Part shown: positions 1 through 7,158 of the stretch, piece after piece
How the letters are laid out: every line of letters starts with the position of its first letter
Position numbering within the stretch: the first letter of the stretch is position 1
Assembly: GCA_012510625.1 (NCBI GenBank)
Contig: JAAZHP010000134.1
Location: 1 to 16,610, forward strand
Direction of reading: 5' to 3'
Source: Bacillota bacterium
Lineage (GTDB): Bacteria > Bacillota > Dethiobacteria > DTU022
DNA: 16,610 bases
Translations under genes and position numbers: made by a program
Notes under the pieces: model-generated
Database searches by the model: none
What the model was told of the DNA's origin: nothing
Seen by the model: the letters and a program-made list of their open reading frames with translations, nothing else

Positions 1-600
1 AACCTGGTCATATGAGATCTCCTGCTCGTTCATCCGATCCGGATCGAGGGAGATGAATAGCTCTTCTTTCACCCCGCCTTGCACCTCAACGCCGGCTACG
101 CCGTCGATCTTTTCCAGGCGCGGTTTAACATAGCGGTTCAACAAGGCGGTAAGCCCGGCCTGGTCCCCGCTGCCGCTTACAGACACCTGCATTATTGGCA
201 TGAGGGTGGGGTCAAACTTGAGAATGATGGGCCGCTTTACCCCTTCGGGAAAGGAAAGCAGGTCCAGGCGCGCGCTCAACTCATCGCGCTTGCTGTTCAG
301 ATCGCTGCCCCAGTGCAGCTTCAGCAAAATTAAAGAGAGGTTTTCCTGTGAGTGTGTGGTGAGATTGGTCAGTCCCCCTAGGGCGGATACTTGCTCCTCG
401 ATGGGTTCCGTGACCAGGGCCAGCGTCTCCTGGGGGGAGCTTCCAGGAAAGACGGTAACGATGGCAATCAGCGGCGGGTTGATATCGGGCAGCAGGTCGA
501 GGGGAGTATTCCAGAGAGAGATAATCCCAATCAAAAGAACAAGGCAGGTGATCGTTAAAGTAGCGATAGGACGTTTGATAACCTGTTCTATTAAATTCAA
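1..600 (-). CDS. RND-family efflux transporter, N-terminal part (cut by window edge)
   Basis: This is the first 200 codons of an AcrB/HAE-like RND pump, a proton-driven inner-membrane exporter that works with a membrane-fusion partner. The frame reads LNLIEQVIKRPIATLTI at the start, followed by one hydrophobic helix (about residues 11-30) and then the typical first extracytoplasmic stretch: PLDLLPDINPP, FPGSSPQETLALVTEPIEEQ, LGGLTNLTTHSQENLS and KRDELSARLDLL. These match the AcrB pattern of a PxxLPDI segment, a PGxxPxxxxxxVTxPIEExV segment and a G(L/V)xxLxSxSxxG-like segment. The start is TTG at 600, chosen because GGAGGA lies 7 nt upstream and the protein then begins with the conserved N-terminal amphipathic helix. 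The rest of the protein, about 800 residues or more, lies outside the window. It is divergent from all other genes here and probably unrelated to them. The exported substrate cannot be told. Confidence 0.9.
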   Translation of the reverse strand, partial: MNLIEQVIKRPIATLTITCLVLLIGIISLWNTPLDLLPDINPPLIAIVTVFPGSSPQETLALVTEPIEEQVSALGGLTNLTTHSQENLSLILLKLHWGSDLNSKRDELSARLDLLSFPEGVKRPIILKFDPTLMPIMQVSVSGSGDQAGLTALLNRYVKPRLEKIDGVAGVEVQGGVKEELFISLDPDRMNEQEISYDQV

Positions 601-607
601 GGACCGA

Positions 608-613
608 TCCTCC
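608..613 (-). promoter_or_regulatory. Ribosome binding site fixing a TTG start
   Basis: GGAGGA on the minus strand ends 7 nt before the TTG at 600. The nearby ATG at 622 is in a different frame whose translation does not resemble any protein, so this site decides the start of the RND pump. Confidence 0.75.
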
Positions 614-775
614 ATGCTGCATCTGAGCGGCGGGTTATAATAAGACTTTACCTGGTGACATATATTATGCGCCGATGAACCGCTTCTAATAATACCGGGA
701 AATGTTTGGGCAAGATTCTGCCTGCTCATGCAGCGCCTCTATCATTTTCCGGCCATACTGCAACAATCCGGCATC

Positions 776-804
776 TTGACATAATAAATGCTAAAGGATT
801 TAAC
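776..804 (+). promoter_or_regulatory. Candidate sigma-70-type promoter for the ureohydrolase gene
   Basis: A perfect TTGACA (776-781) is followed after 17 nt by TTTAAC (799-804), which matches four of the six TATAAT positions. It lies about 120 nt before the ureohydrolase start, leaving a leader of roughly 110 nt. The -10 box is weak, so this is a suggestion only. Confidence 0.35.
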
Positions 805-922
805 ACGCGAAGCTCGAAGAATAAATTAGCATAATCAATTCATATTATGATTTCCGGCCTTTTGATCAAGGGGCGTCGTACTAAAATAACTGTAATTTGC
901 AGAAAAGAGGTCAAAGTATAAG

Positions 923-1819
923 ATGGAGAAGATCATGAACCGCGCTATCTGGGCCGGATTGAATAATCCAAAACTGGATATTGATGAAGCTGATGCTGTG
1001 GTCCTGGGATTGCCCTTTGACGGGGCGGCTTCTTACCGCAAGGGAGCCGCCCAGGCTCCGGATCGCATCAGGAGCATCTCCACGCATATCCCCCCCACCA
1101 CAGAAGAGGGCCGATTGCTCACGGCTTTAGAGTTGCGCGACCTGGGAAACCTGGAACCGGGCACCCTCTCCCAGGAGGCCTATTTTAGTGAAGTTGAAGC
1201 TGCTGCCGCCCGTCTATTTGGCCGAACCTGTCCCTTTTTTATCGGCGGGGACCACTCTGTGACAATTCCTCTGTTAAAAGCAGCGGCGCGTGTTTTCCAG
1301 GCGCCGCTCGGGGTGATCCACATGGATGCGCATCCCGACCTTTGCGAGGAGCTTGCCGGGAACCCTCTGTCCCATGGATGTACGCACCGCCGGGCTCTCG
1401 AATTTCCCTTCATTGAGCTGCAGAACATCTACTTTGTCGGAATTCGCTCTTTTGAACCGCAGGAACTGGAGTTTTTAGAGGGCCGGGAAGCCAACATCTA
1501 TACAGCTTCGGCCCTGTATAACCGGGGTGTCCGCCAGGTAGCTGAAGAAATCTGCCGCAAGCTTAGTCCGCTGCGGCACATTTATATAACCCTGGATATA
1601 GATTTCCTGGACCCGGCGGCGGCGCCGGGCACAGGCACGCCCAAACCGGGCGGTTTTACAACCCGGGAGATGCTTGAACTTCTGCAGATCTTTGCCCGCC
1701 TCCCCATCATCGGGATGGATGTCGTCGAGGTATCACCTCCTCTTGACCATGCCGACATTACCTCTTTTGCGGCTCAAAGGGCGATCACGGAGATGTGGGG
1801 CCACCTTTTTGGCTCTTAA
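923..1819 (+). CDS. speB: Agmatinase / arginase-family ureohydrolase
   Basis: A 298-residue member of the ureohydrolase superfamily, manganese enzymes that hydrolyse a guanidino group to urea plus an amine (agmatine to putrescine in the agmatinase branch). All expected metal ligands are visible: GGDHS (108-112, H111), DAHPD (135-139, D135, H137, D139) and LDIDFLDP (224-231, D225 and D227). The GMDVVEVSPPLD segment (264-275) is typical of the agmatinase-like branch. Length fits the family. Two in-frame ATGs are possible. The first (923) has GAGGT 11 nt upstream; the second (935) has GGAG 6 nt upstream and would shorten the protein by four residues. It is the first gene of the plus-strand series, 172 nt before the corrinoid protein, with a strong hairpin at its stop codon. 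Substrates in this family include agmatine, guanidinobutyrate, formiminoglutamate and others, so the exact substrate is uncertain. Confidence 0.88.
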   Translation: MEKIMNRAIWAGLNNPKLDIDEADAVVLGLPFDGAASYRKGAAQAPDRIRSISTHIPPTTEEGRLLTALELRDLGNLEPGTLSQEAYFSEVEAAAARLFGRTCPFFIGGDHSVTIPLLKAAARVFQAPLGVIHMDAHPDLCEELAGNPLSHGCTHRRALEFPFIELQNIYFVGIRSFEPQELEFLEGREANIYTASALYNRGVRQVAEEICRKLSPLRHIYITLDIDFLDPAAAPGTGTPKPGGFTTREMLELLQIFARLPIIGMDVVEVSPPLDHADITSFAAQRAITEMWGHLFGS

Positions 1820-1845
1820 CACCGCCGGAAATCCGGCGGTGTTAA
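1816..1845 (+). terminator. Perfect 13-bp hairpin at the ureohydrolase stop codon
   Basis: TTAACACCGCCGG (1816-1828) and its exact complement (1833-1845) are separated by the loop AAAT. The left arm contains the TAA stop. No run of T follows (the next bases are CCAATTTCC), so it is not a classical intrinsic terminator. It could act as a weak or bidirectional terminator, or protect the 3' end of the message. It suggests the ureohydrolase may be transcribed at least partly apart from the methyltransferase genes. Confidence 0.55.
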
Positions 1846-1991
1846 CCAATTTCCGGCATTCTCATGAAGCCGGGGTAACGGGTTCCTGTTCTGCCGCAGG
1901 CGAGATTGCGCCGCCGGTGTTGGTATGATAATTGCGACGTTTTAAATAGGATAATTGTATGCTCAAATGAATTGGACAGGAGGAAATAGTT

Positions 1992-2630
1992 ATGGAGAAG
2001 GTTCTTGCACAGGTCAAAGAAGCAGTCATTGAAGGAAAAAGAGAAGAGACCCTGCGCCGGGTTGCAGAAGCGGTCGAGGCAGGTATCGAACCTTCCCTGG
2101 TGATAAGCAAAGGTTTAACCGAAGGGCTTTATGTTGTCGGAGACAAGTTCGAAGAGGGTGAATATTTCTTACCCGATATGATGCTGGCGGCTGAGGCGAT
2201 GAACGGAGCGATTGATTACCTGGCGCCGCTGATTAAAAAGAGCGAACAGGACGGCGGAGTTCGCATGGTTATCGGTACTGTTAAGGGGGATCTTCATTCC
2301 ATTGGCAAGGACATCGTGATCATGATGATGAAGTCCGCCGGTTTTGACGTCATCGACCTGGGTGTGGATGTCTCTTCGGCAACTTTTGTCGAGGCGGTCA
2401 GGGAAAAGGAGGCGGCCGTATTGGGCATCTCTGCTCTGATGACGACGACGATACAGGAGCAGAAGAAAGTGATCGATCTGTTAAAGGAAAAGGGCCTTCG
2501 CGAGCGGGTTAAGGTAATTGTCGGCGGAGCGCCTCTCTCCGAAGAATGGGCCGTGAAGGTCGGTGCCGACGGCTATGCTCCTGATGCCATCTCAGGTGTA
2601 AAAAAAGTTAAAGAGATGCTGGGACTTTAA
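1992..2630 (+). CDS. Corrinoid (B12)-binding methyl-carrier protein, MttC/MtbC-like
   Basis: A 212-residue small corrinoid protein that carries a methyl group on cobalt between a substrate-specific methyltransferase and a second methyltransferase that passes it to tetrahydrofolate or another C1 acceptor. The N-terminal part (about 1-85) is the helical cap, with ISKGLTEGLYVVGDKFEEGEYFLPDMMLAAEAM typical of the methionine-synthase-type B12-binding module. The Rossmann part follows with the DxHxxG cobalt-ligand motif GDLHSIGKDI (99-108, axial ligand H102), the SALMTT loop (147-152) and GGAPLSEEWAVKVGADGYAPDA (178-199). Length is normal for stand-alone corrinoid proteins. AGGAGG lies 8 nt before the ATG. 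It is followed 166 nt later by its likely partner, the MttB-family methyltransferase. Cytoplasmic. The family assignment is firm; the methyl donor is not known. Confidence 0.93.
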   Translation: MEKVLAQVKEAVIEGKREETLRRVAEAVEAGIEPSLVISKGLTEGLYVVGDKFEEGEYFLPDMMLAAEAMNGAIDYLAPLIKKSEQDGGVRMVIGTVKGDLHSIGKDIVIMMMKSAGFDVIDLGVDVSSATFVEAVREKEAAVLGISALMTTTIQEQKKVIDLLKEKGLRERVKVIVGGAPLSEEWAVKVGADGYAPDAISGVKKVKEMLGL

Positions 2631-2796
2631 CTGCAGCCTGTTATATTCTCCCCGCCTTTTTTTTAATACGGGGATCCGGAAGGAGAGCGGAAACCCTGGA
2701 GTAAGGTTGGGCTAGGACAAGAATGTCCCTCTATTTATGGGGTTTTAGGGGAGATTTATTACTATTGAACATCTGCCACGAAGGAGGCTTATCGAA

Positions 2797-4230
2797 GTGA
2801 TTTTTGAACCTTTTTCCCAAAAAGACCTGGAAAAAATTCACGCAGCAACTTTAGAAATCCTGGAGCAGGCCGGCGTCATAATTGAAGGCAAGCGCGCCCG
2901 GGAAATCCTGCTCAGCGCGGGATGCACCGAAAAGGACGGGCGGATTTATTTTCCTTCAGGCCTAGTTGAAGATGCCTTGAAAGATCCTGTCCCCCTGACT
3001 TTTTACGGTATAGATGAATCAATTGTTTTGCCCCTGACCGAAGCAGAGCGCTCTTACTCGCACAACTTCGGCTCCGTATCGGTGCTCCTGGACCATGAAA
3101 CTGACCAGATCCGGGAGGCGAAGGTCAAGGACATGGAGGATTTTGCCCGTCTCAGCGACAGTCTCCCGTACCTCGACCTGGTCGTGCCTTCATTGCGCGC
3201 CACCGACATCCCTGAAGAGATTGCCAACATCGGCATGGCCGTCTACACGATGAAAAATACGCGGAAACCCGTTGATATCGGAACCGCTTCAGATTCATGG
3301 GAAACCCGCTACCTCATCGAAGTGGCCGCCACCATCCGGGGCGGCCTGGATAAGCTCAAAAACAAACCGATGGGGACGATCTCCATCTCCCCGCTTAGCC
3401 CGCTGAACTTTCCCGCTGATATTGCCGAGGCAATTGTCGACTGTGCCGGGCTGGGCCTTCCGCTGACCATGCTGCCCTGCCCTACCAGGGGCCTGACAGC
3501 CCCGATGACCCTGGTCGGCGGCCTGGTTCAGCAGAACGCGGAGCAGCTTGCGTTCCTTACCCTGGCTAAACTGGTCAATCGGAGCTGCCCGCTGGTCTAT
3601 ACCTGCCGCCTCGCTTCGGCGAACATGCGGACCGGCTTTGTCGGCGGTAAAGATCCTGACCTGGGCCTCTCGGGAGCCTGCGTGGCCCAGGTTGCCCGCT
3701 ACTACGGCCTGCCGTCGGGCGTATACGGCATGGATACAGGCGCCTCGGTGCCCGACATCCAGTCAGGCTACGAAAGGGCGATTAACTGCCTCCCGCCGGT
3801 TCTGGCGCGGGCGACGATGGTCTCTGGGTTTGGGCTGCTCAACGGCGGCCTCCTGGCCAGCGCCGAAGAGATGGTCATTGACAATGAAATTTACGGCATG
3901 CTCATGCACCGCCTCGGCAGGGATCTGGAAGTAGATGATGAGATTATCGGGCTGGAAGTGATCAAGGCGGTCATGGATGGCGGTAATTTCCTGGCTCAGG
4001 AGCATACCCGCGACTTTATGCGCAAAGGCGAACTCTGGCAGGGGAAACTGGGCAACGCGCTGCCTTTCGAAGAATGGCGGTCCCGGGGCTGTCCCGATAT
4101 CAGGGCGGAAGCCAAAGAAAAAGTCAACCAGCTGCTGGATGCACATCCCGGCCCCTACCTGGACGAAAAGCTCTGCCGTGAGCTCGACCTCATTCTAGAA
4201 AAAGCCAGGGACGAGCGGGTTGCTCGATGA
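2797..4230 (+). CDS. MttB-superfamily corrinoid methyltransferase, non-pyrrolysine type
   Basis: A 477-residue member of the trimethylamine methyltransferase (MttB) superfamily, TIM-barrel enzymes that transfer a methyl group from a quaternary or tertiary amine to the cobalt of a partner corrinoid protein. Features seen: an N-terminal IHAATLEILEQAGVII segment, SHNFGSVSVLLDHET (88-102), PMGTISISPLSPLNF (191-205), YGMDTGASVPDIQSGYERA (310-328) and the FGLLNGGLLASAEEMVIDNE core (345-364). The full length is reached with no in-frame TAG, so unlike archaeal MttB it has no pyrrolysine. Such members include the glycine betaine methyltransferase MtgB and enzymes for proline betaine, carnitine or gamma-butyrobetaine. 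The start is GTG at 2797, with AAGGAGG 9 nt upstream and the conserved N-terminus directly after it. Its neighbours are the corrinoid protein before it and a peptide-type ABC importer after it, so it probably demethylates an imported compound. The substrate cannot be read from the sequence. Confidence 0.92.
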   Translation: MIFEPFSQKDLEKIHAATLEILEQAGVIIEGKRAREILLSAGCTEKDGRIYFPSGLVEDALKDPVPLTFYGIDESIVLPLTEAERSYSHNFGSVSVLLDHETDQIREAKVKDMEDFARLSDSLPYLDLVVPSLRATDIPEEIANIGMAVYTMKNTRKPVDIGTASDSWETRYLIEVAATIRGGLDKLKNKPMGTISISPLSPLNFPADIAEAIVDCAGLGLPLTMLPCPTRGLTAPMTLVGGLVQQNAEQLAFLTLAKLVNRSCPLVYTCRLASANMRTGFVGGKDPDLGLSGACVAQVARYYGLPSGVYGMDTGASVPDIQSGYERAINCLPPVLARATMVSGFGLLNGGLLASAEEMVIDNEIYGMLMHRLGRDLEVDDEIIGLEVIKAVMDGGNFLAQEHTRDFMRKGELWQGKLGNALPFEEWRSRGCPDIRAEAKEKVNQLLDAHPGPYLDEKLCRELDLILEKARDERVAR

Positions 4231-4251
4231 AAAATTTCCGGAGAGGATTGC

Positions 4252-4278
4252 GATCCCGTGGGCAGCGCCCGGAGGATC
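4252..4278 (+). other. Imperfect hairpin after the methyltransferase gene
   Basis: GATCC (4252-4256) can pair with GGATC (4274-4278), and inside it GGGC (4260-4263) can pair with GCCC (4267-4270). No T run follows. The 208-nt gap between the methyltransferase stop and the binding-protein start otherwise shows nothing I can name. A weak structure, possibly a processing site or chance. Confidence 0.25.
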
Positions 4279-4438
4279 CCCGTTCTGATCAAGAAGCAGG
4301 ATCTATGTTAAGTAACGCTTTTCGGTTGAAGGGAGGTAATCAGCCACTGATTTCATTTTAGTATGGCCGGGCATATGACAGGTGATGAACAAACAGATAG
4401 GGTAACACAAACAGAAACCAAGGAGGATGAGGCAAGAT

Positions 4439-6073
4439 ATGGTTAAGCATACCCGCTGGTTGACCGTACTGGCTGCATTAATGGTGTTGGCCCTTTTTGC
4501 CGGCTTGATAGGATGCTCCCCGGGTGAATCGGACAGGCATGTTTTAAGAGTCGGTTTCTTGAGGGAGATAGAAGGCTTGAACCCGATGACCATCTGGTCG
4601 TACCAGGCCTACGAGGTGATGAATCTCAATTACAACCGGTTGATCACCTGGGACGAAAACATGAATGTTGTTTCCGACCTGGCCAAGGAATGGGAAGTTT
4701 CTGAAGACGGCCTCACCTGGACTTTCATACTCCATGAGGGAGTCAAGTGGCATGACGGGGAACCTTTTACCGCCGAAGATGTGAAGTTTACCTTTGAATA
4801 TATCCGGGATAATGAACTCGGTTACTTTGTCGACTATGTGGCGGCGATGACAGATATTCAGGCTCCTGACGAGACTACAGTGGTGATTACGCTTGAAGAG
4901 CCGCTGGCCTGGATGCCCAACATCCTTGTTCCTATCCTGCCGAAGCATATCTGGGAAAATGTTGATCCCGAGGAGGCCAATTCGGATTATGAAAATTCCG
5001 AACCCATCGGGACCGGGCCTTTCCAGGTAGTTGAACATGTTACCGGCGAATATACCAGGATGGCGGCAAACAAAGATTATTTCAAGGGAGCTCCCAAGAT
5101 TGACGAGGTCATCTTCCAGACCTTTGCCAATGCCGACCTGATGGTTCAGGCGCTCAAGCGCGGCGATATCGACGCCATCACCTCCTGCCCGGCTGCGCAG
5201 TTCAAGGCTCTGCAGGAAGAAGCTCCCGAAGGCATTAAATTGCTTGATGCGATGACCCCCGCTTTTACCGAGCTTGCCATTAACGTTTGGGATGATCCCG
5301 CCTCCAACGGCAATCCGCTGCTGCGCGACCCGAAAGTGCGCGCCGCCATGGAACATGCCATTGACCGGGAAAGAGTTCTCGAGGTGGCCTTCTTCGGCTA
5401 CGGCGAAACCGGCTCCACCCTGGTGCCCTCGGTCTATGATTTCTGGCACCTGAAGCTCGACGCAGATGAGTTCCGCAGTTTTGACATTGAAAAATCAAAA
5501 GGGATTCTTGAAGAGGCCGGATACAAGGTGGGATCCGACGGCATCCGGGCAAGCGCCGACGGTGAGCCGTTGTCCTTCACTGTATCAGTCCGCTCGGAGT
5601 CTCCCGACAGCCGGAAAGCGGCTGAGCTGATGAAAGAGTGGTTTAAAGAGGCCGGCATCGATCTCAAAATTGAGGTCATTGATGAAGGGACGCTTACCGA
5701 CAGGATCTATGAAGGCGATTTTGACCTTTTCATTTGGGGCTGGTTTGTGGATGTGGACCCCTCATCGATCCTGAAGATAATGACCACCGGTGAGATCATG
5801 TCCTGGAGCGACTCCTTCTACTCCAATCCGGAATACGATGAGCTCTACGAAAAGCAGCAGTTTACACTTGATCTAGATGAAAGACAGGAAATAATCCACG
5901 AAATGCAGCGGATTGTATACGAGGATGCTCCCTATATCATCCTTTCATACGACCCCGAGTTACAGGCTTACCGCACCGACCGCTTCAAGGGCTGGGTCCA
6001 GAACCCCGCCGGCGGACCGGTAATGTTTACGAACACGATTGAAACCTATGAGAAACTTGAACCGATCAATTAA
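4439..6073 (+). CDS. ABC importer substrate-binding lipoprotein, peptide/nickel (SBP_bac_5) family
   Basis: An extracytoplasmic binding protein that captures the ligand and delivers it to the permeases encoded downstream. From the ATG at 4439 the 544-residue product begins with a positively charged N-terminus, a hydrophobic stretch and the lipobox LIGC (23-26). It should therefore be processed at C26 and anchored by lipid to the membrane. The SBP_bac_5 signature is clear: LAKEWEVSEDGLTWTF (81-96), HEGVKWHDGEPFTAEDVKFT (99-118), GTGPF and the long two-lobe body. The in-frame ATG at 4427 touches the AGGAGG at 4421-4426, leaving no spacer. The 4439 start gives a 12-nt spacer and a normal signal peptide, so it is preferred, though the spacer is slightly long. 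Family members bind di- and oligopeptides, nickel chelates, opines or sugars. Placement behind an amine methyltransferase suggests a methylated amine or peptide-like ligand, which is inference. Confidence 0.93.
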   Translation: MVKHTRWLTVLAALMVLALFAGLIGCSPGESDRHVLRVGFLREIEGLNPMTIWSYQAYEVMNLNYNRLITWDENMNVVSDLAKEWEVSEDGLTWTFILHEGVKWHDGEPFTAEDVKFTFEYIRDNELGYFVDYVAAMTDIQAPDETTVVITLEEPLAWMPNILVPILPKHIWENVDPEEANSDYENSEPIGTGPFQVVEHVTGEYTRMAANKDYFKGAPKIDEVIFQTFANADLMVQALKRGDIDAITSCPAAQFKALQEEAPEGIKLLDAMTPAFTELAINVWDDPASNGNPLLRDPKVRAAMEHAIDRERVLEVAFFGYGETGSTLVPSVYDFWHLKLDADEFRSFDIEKSKGILEEAGYKVGSDGIRASADGEPLSFTVSVRSESPDSRKAAELMKEWFKEAGIDLKIEVIDEGTLTDRIYEGDFDLFIWGWFVDVDPSSILKIMTTGEIMSWSDSFYSNPEYDELYEKQQFTLDLDERQEIIHEMQRIVYEDAPYIILSYDPELQAYRTDRFKGWVQNPAGGPVMFTNTIETYEKLEPIN

Positions 6074-6100
6074 TCCCATGAGTTAGATGCATACAGGCTT

Positions 6101-6149
6101 CCTTTGGACGGGGCCCGGTCATTCTACCGGGCCGGGCCTTGCCCAAAGG
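6101..6149 (+). promoter_or_regulatory. Two-tier intercistronic hairpin between binding protein and first permease
   Basis: An outer 7-bp stem (CCTTTGG at 6101-6107 with CCAAAGG at 6143-6149) encloses an inner 8-bp stem (GGCCCGGT at 6112-6119 with ACCGGGCC at 6126-6133, loop CATTCT). No T tract follows. Hairpins at this place in importer operons commonly stabilise the upstream message or partly stop transcription, so that the binding protein is made in excess over the permeases. That role is inferred; the structure itself is plain in the sequence. Confidence 0.6.
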
Positions 6150-6157
6150 TATGGGAC

Positions 6158-6163
6158 GGAGGT
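6158..6163 (+). promoter_or_regulatory. Ribosome binding site supporting a TTG start for the first permease
   Basis: GGAGGT lies 9 nt before TTG at 6173 and 15 nt before ATG at 6179. The TTG is therefore the better start. Confidence 0.6.
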
Positions 6164-6172
6164 GCGTTCAAC

Positions 6173-7144
6173 TTGAAGATGCGCGGATATGTTCTGCGCA
6201 AACTGGGGCAAACGGTACTGACCATATTTGTCGTGCTGGTATTTAATTTTTTTCTATTCCGGATTATGCCGGGCAACCCGGTGCGGATTCTCATCCGTAA
6301 TCCCAAGATATCTGCCGAGGCGCTGCAGCGGATTACGGAGCAGTTTGGCCTCAACCAGAGCAAGTTTGTTCAATTCGGATACTATCTGCGAGATCTGTTT
6401 ACGGGAGACCTGGGCCATTCCTTTGTCTACCGCAAGCCGGTTCTGGATGTGATCATGGAGAAGCTTCCGCCGACCCTGCTGTTGACCGGCACGGCGACCA
6501 TCCTTTCCATAATTATTGGAGTAATTCTGGGAGTGATCTTCGCCTGGAAAAGAGGCAGTAAACTCGATGTGGCGGGGCTCTCTCTTTCGCTGGTGCTCTA
6601 TTCCATGCCCTCTTTCTGGGTGGGTATTTTGATGGTGATGCTCTTTGCGGTTTACTGGCCAATTTTCCCCATTGGCGGTATGAGTGTGCCGGGAACCTAT
6701 TATGCCACCATCTGGAGCCAGCTGGGCTCCCTCTTGCGGCACATGTTATTGCCCACGGTTACCTTTGCCCTTATTTTAATTGGCGAATATGTTCTGATCA
6801 TGCGCAACTCGCTGCTTGAAGTAATGAGCGAGGACTATATGCTCACCGCCAGGGCCAAGGGCGTCTCCAACAGGAACCTGCTGCGCCGGCATGCCCTGCC
6901 CAATGCCATGCTGCCCATGGTCACGCTCATTGCCATGAACCTGGGCTTTATTGTCGGCGGGGCCATTCAGGTTGAAACTGTATTTTCCTGGCCGGGGCTG
7001 GGCCGGTTGATGTATACGGCGCTCATGGGGCGGGACTACCCCCTTCTGCAGGGGATCTTTCTTTTTGTGACCGTGTGCGTGGTCGGCGCCAACTTCTGCG
7101 CCGATCTCTTATACCGCTACCTTGACCCCAGGGTCAAATCATAA
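6173..7144 (+). CDS. ABC importer permease, DppB/OppB family
   Basis: An integral membrane subunit of the peptide-type importer, 323 residues from the TTG start. It opens with KMRGYVLRKLGQTVLTIFVVLVFNFFLFRIMPGNP, the hallmark N-terminus of DppB/OppB proteins: first transmembrane helix about 12-30, then the RxxPGDP-like motif here as RIMPGNP (30-36). A FGL(N/D) segment and DL..GDLGxS (78-83) follow, then further membrane helices around 103-124, 136-160, 193-211, 246-268 and 293-311. The cytoplasmic EAA loop that contacts the ATPases is DYMLTARAKGVSNRNLLRRHALPNA (residues 221-245). Length is typical. It follows the binding protein by 99 nt across a hairpin and precedes the second permease by 14 nt, so it is in the same operon. 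A longer open frame extends to 6104, but it would run through the hairpin and lacks a proper binding site. Confidence 0.93.
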   Translation: MKMRGYVLRKLGQTVLTIFVVLVFNFFLFRIMPGNPVRILIRNPKISAEALQRITEQFGLNQSKFVQFGYYLRDLFTGDLGHSFVYRKPVLDVIMEKLPPTLLLTGTATILSIIIGVILGVIFAWKRGSKLDVAGLSLSLVLYSMPSFWVGILMVMLFAVYWPIFPIGGMSVPGTYYATIWSQLGSLLRHMLLPTVTFALILIGEYVLIMRNSLLEVMSEDYMLTARAKGVSNRNLLRRHALPNAMLPMVTLIAMNLGFIVGGAIQVETVFSWPGLGRLMYTALMGRDYPLLQGIFLFVTVCVVGANFCADLLYRYLDPRVKS

Positions 7145-7158
7145 TCGAGGGGCTGGTT

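Larger units (their letters stand above)
601..922. other. Divergent AT-rich intergenic region
   Basis: About 320 bp without a gene separate the divergent RND gene and the ureohydrolase gene, so promoters for both must lie here. Apart from a candidate promoter at 776-804, I see AT-rich stretches around 641-690 and 780-900. There are two similar short motifs, catatattatg near 659 and catattatg near 841, and a 7-bp inverted repeat (ATGCTAA at 788-794, TTAGCAT at 826-832). No tRNA, known riboswitch or intrinsic terminator was recognised. Which of these short motifs matter cannot be decided from one sequence. Confidence 0.6.

Noticed and set aside
281..622. Minus-strand open frame of 113 codons starting with ATG at 622
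   Set aside because: The neighbouring minus frame from TTG 600 gives a clear RND pump N-terminus across the same bases; this frame is low-complexity and without recognisable motifs.
200..640. Plus-strand open frame of 146 codons
   Set aside because: It lies opposite the RND gene, is rich in Arg and Ser as antisense frames are, and has no ribosome binding site.
788..832. 7-bp inverted repeat ATGCTAA/TTAGCAT as an operator
   Set aside because: Short arms with a 31-nt gap in AT-rich DNA are likely by chance; mentioned only as a detail of the intergenic region.
2631..2796. Possible cobalamin riboswitch or in-frame pyrrolysine codon near the MttB-like gene
   Set aside because: The gap is short and shows no B12-box-like element that I can recognise, and the methyltransferase reaches family length with no internal TAG.
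4427..4438. Earlier in-frame ATG for the binding protein at 4427
   Set aside because: It directly abuts AGGAGG with no spacer; ATG 4439 gives a usable spacer and a normal lipoprotein signal.
4544..5449. Minus-strand open frame of 301 codons
   Set aside because: It is antisense to the well-supported binding-protein gene and its translation resembles no family.
6104..6172. N-terminal extension of the DppB-like permease to TTG at 6104
   Set aside because: The extension runs through the hairpin, has no ribosome binding site and does not resemble the family; TTG 6173 follows GGAGGT.
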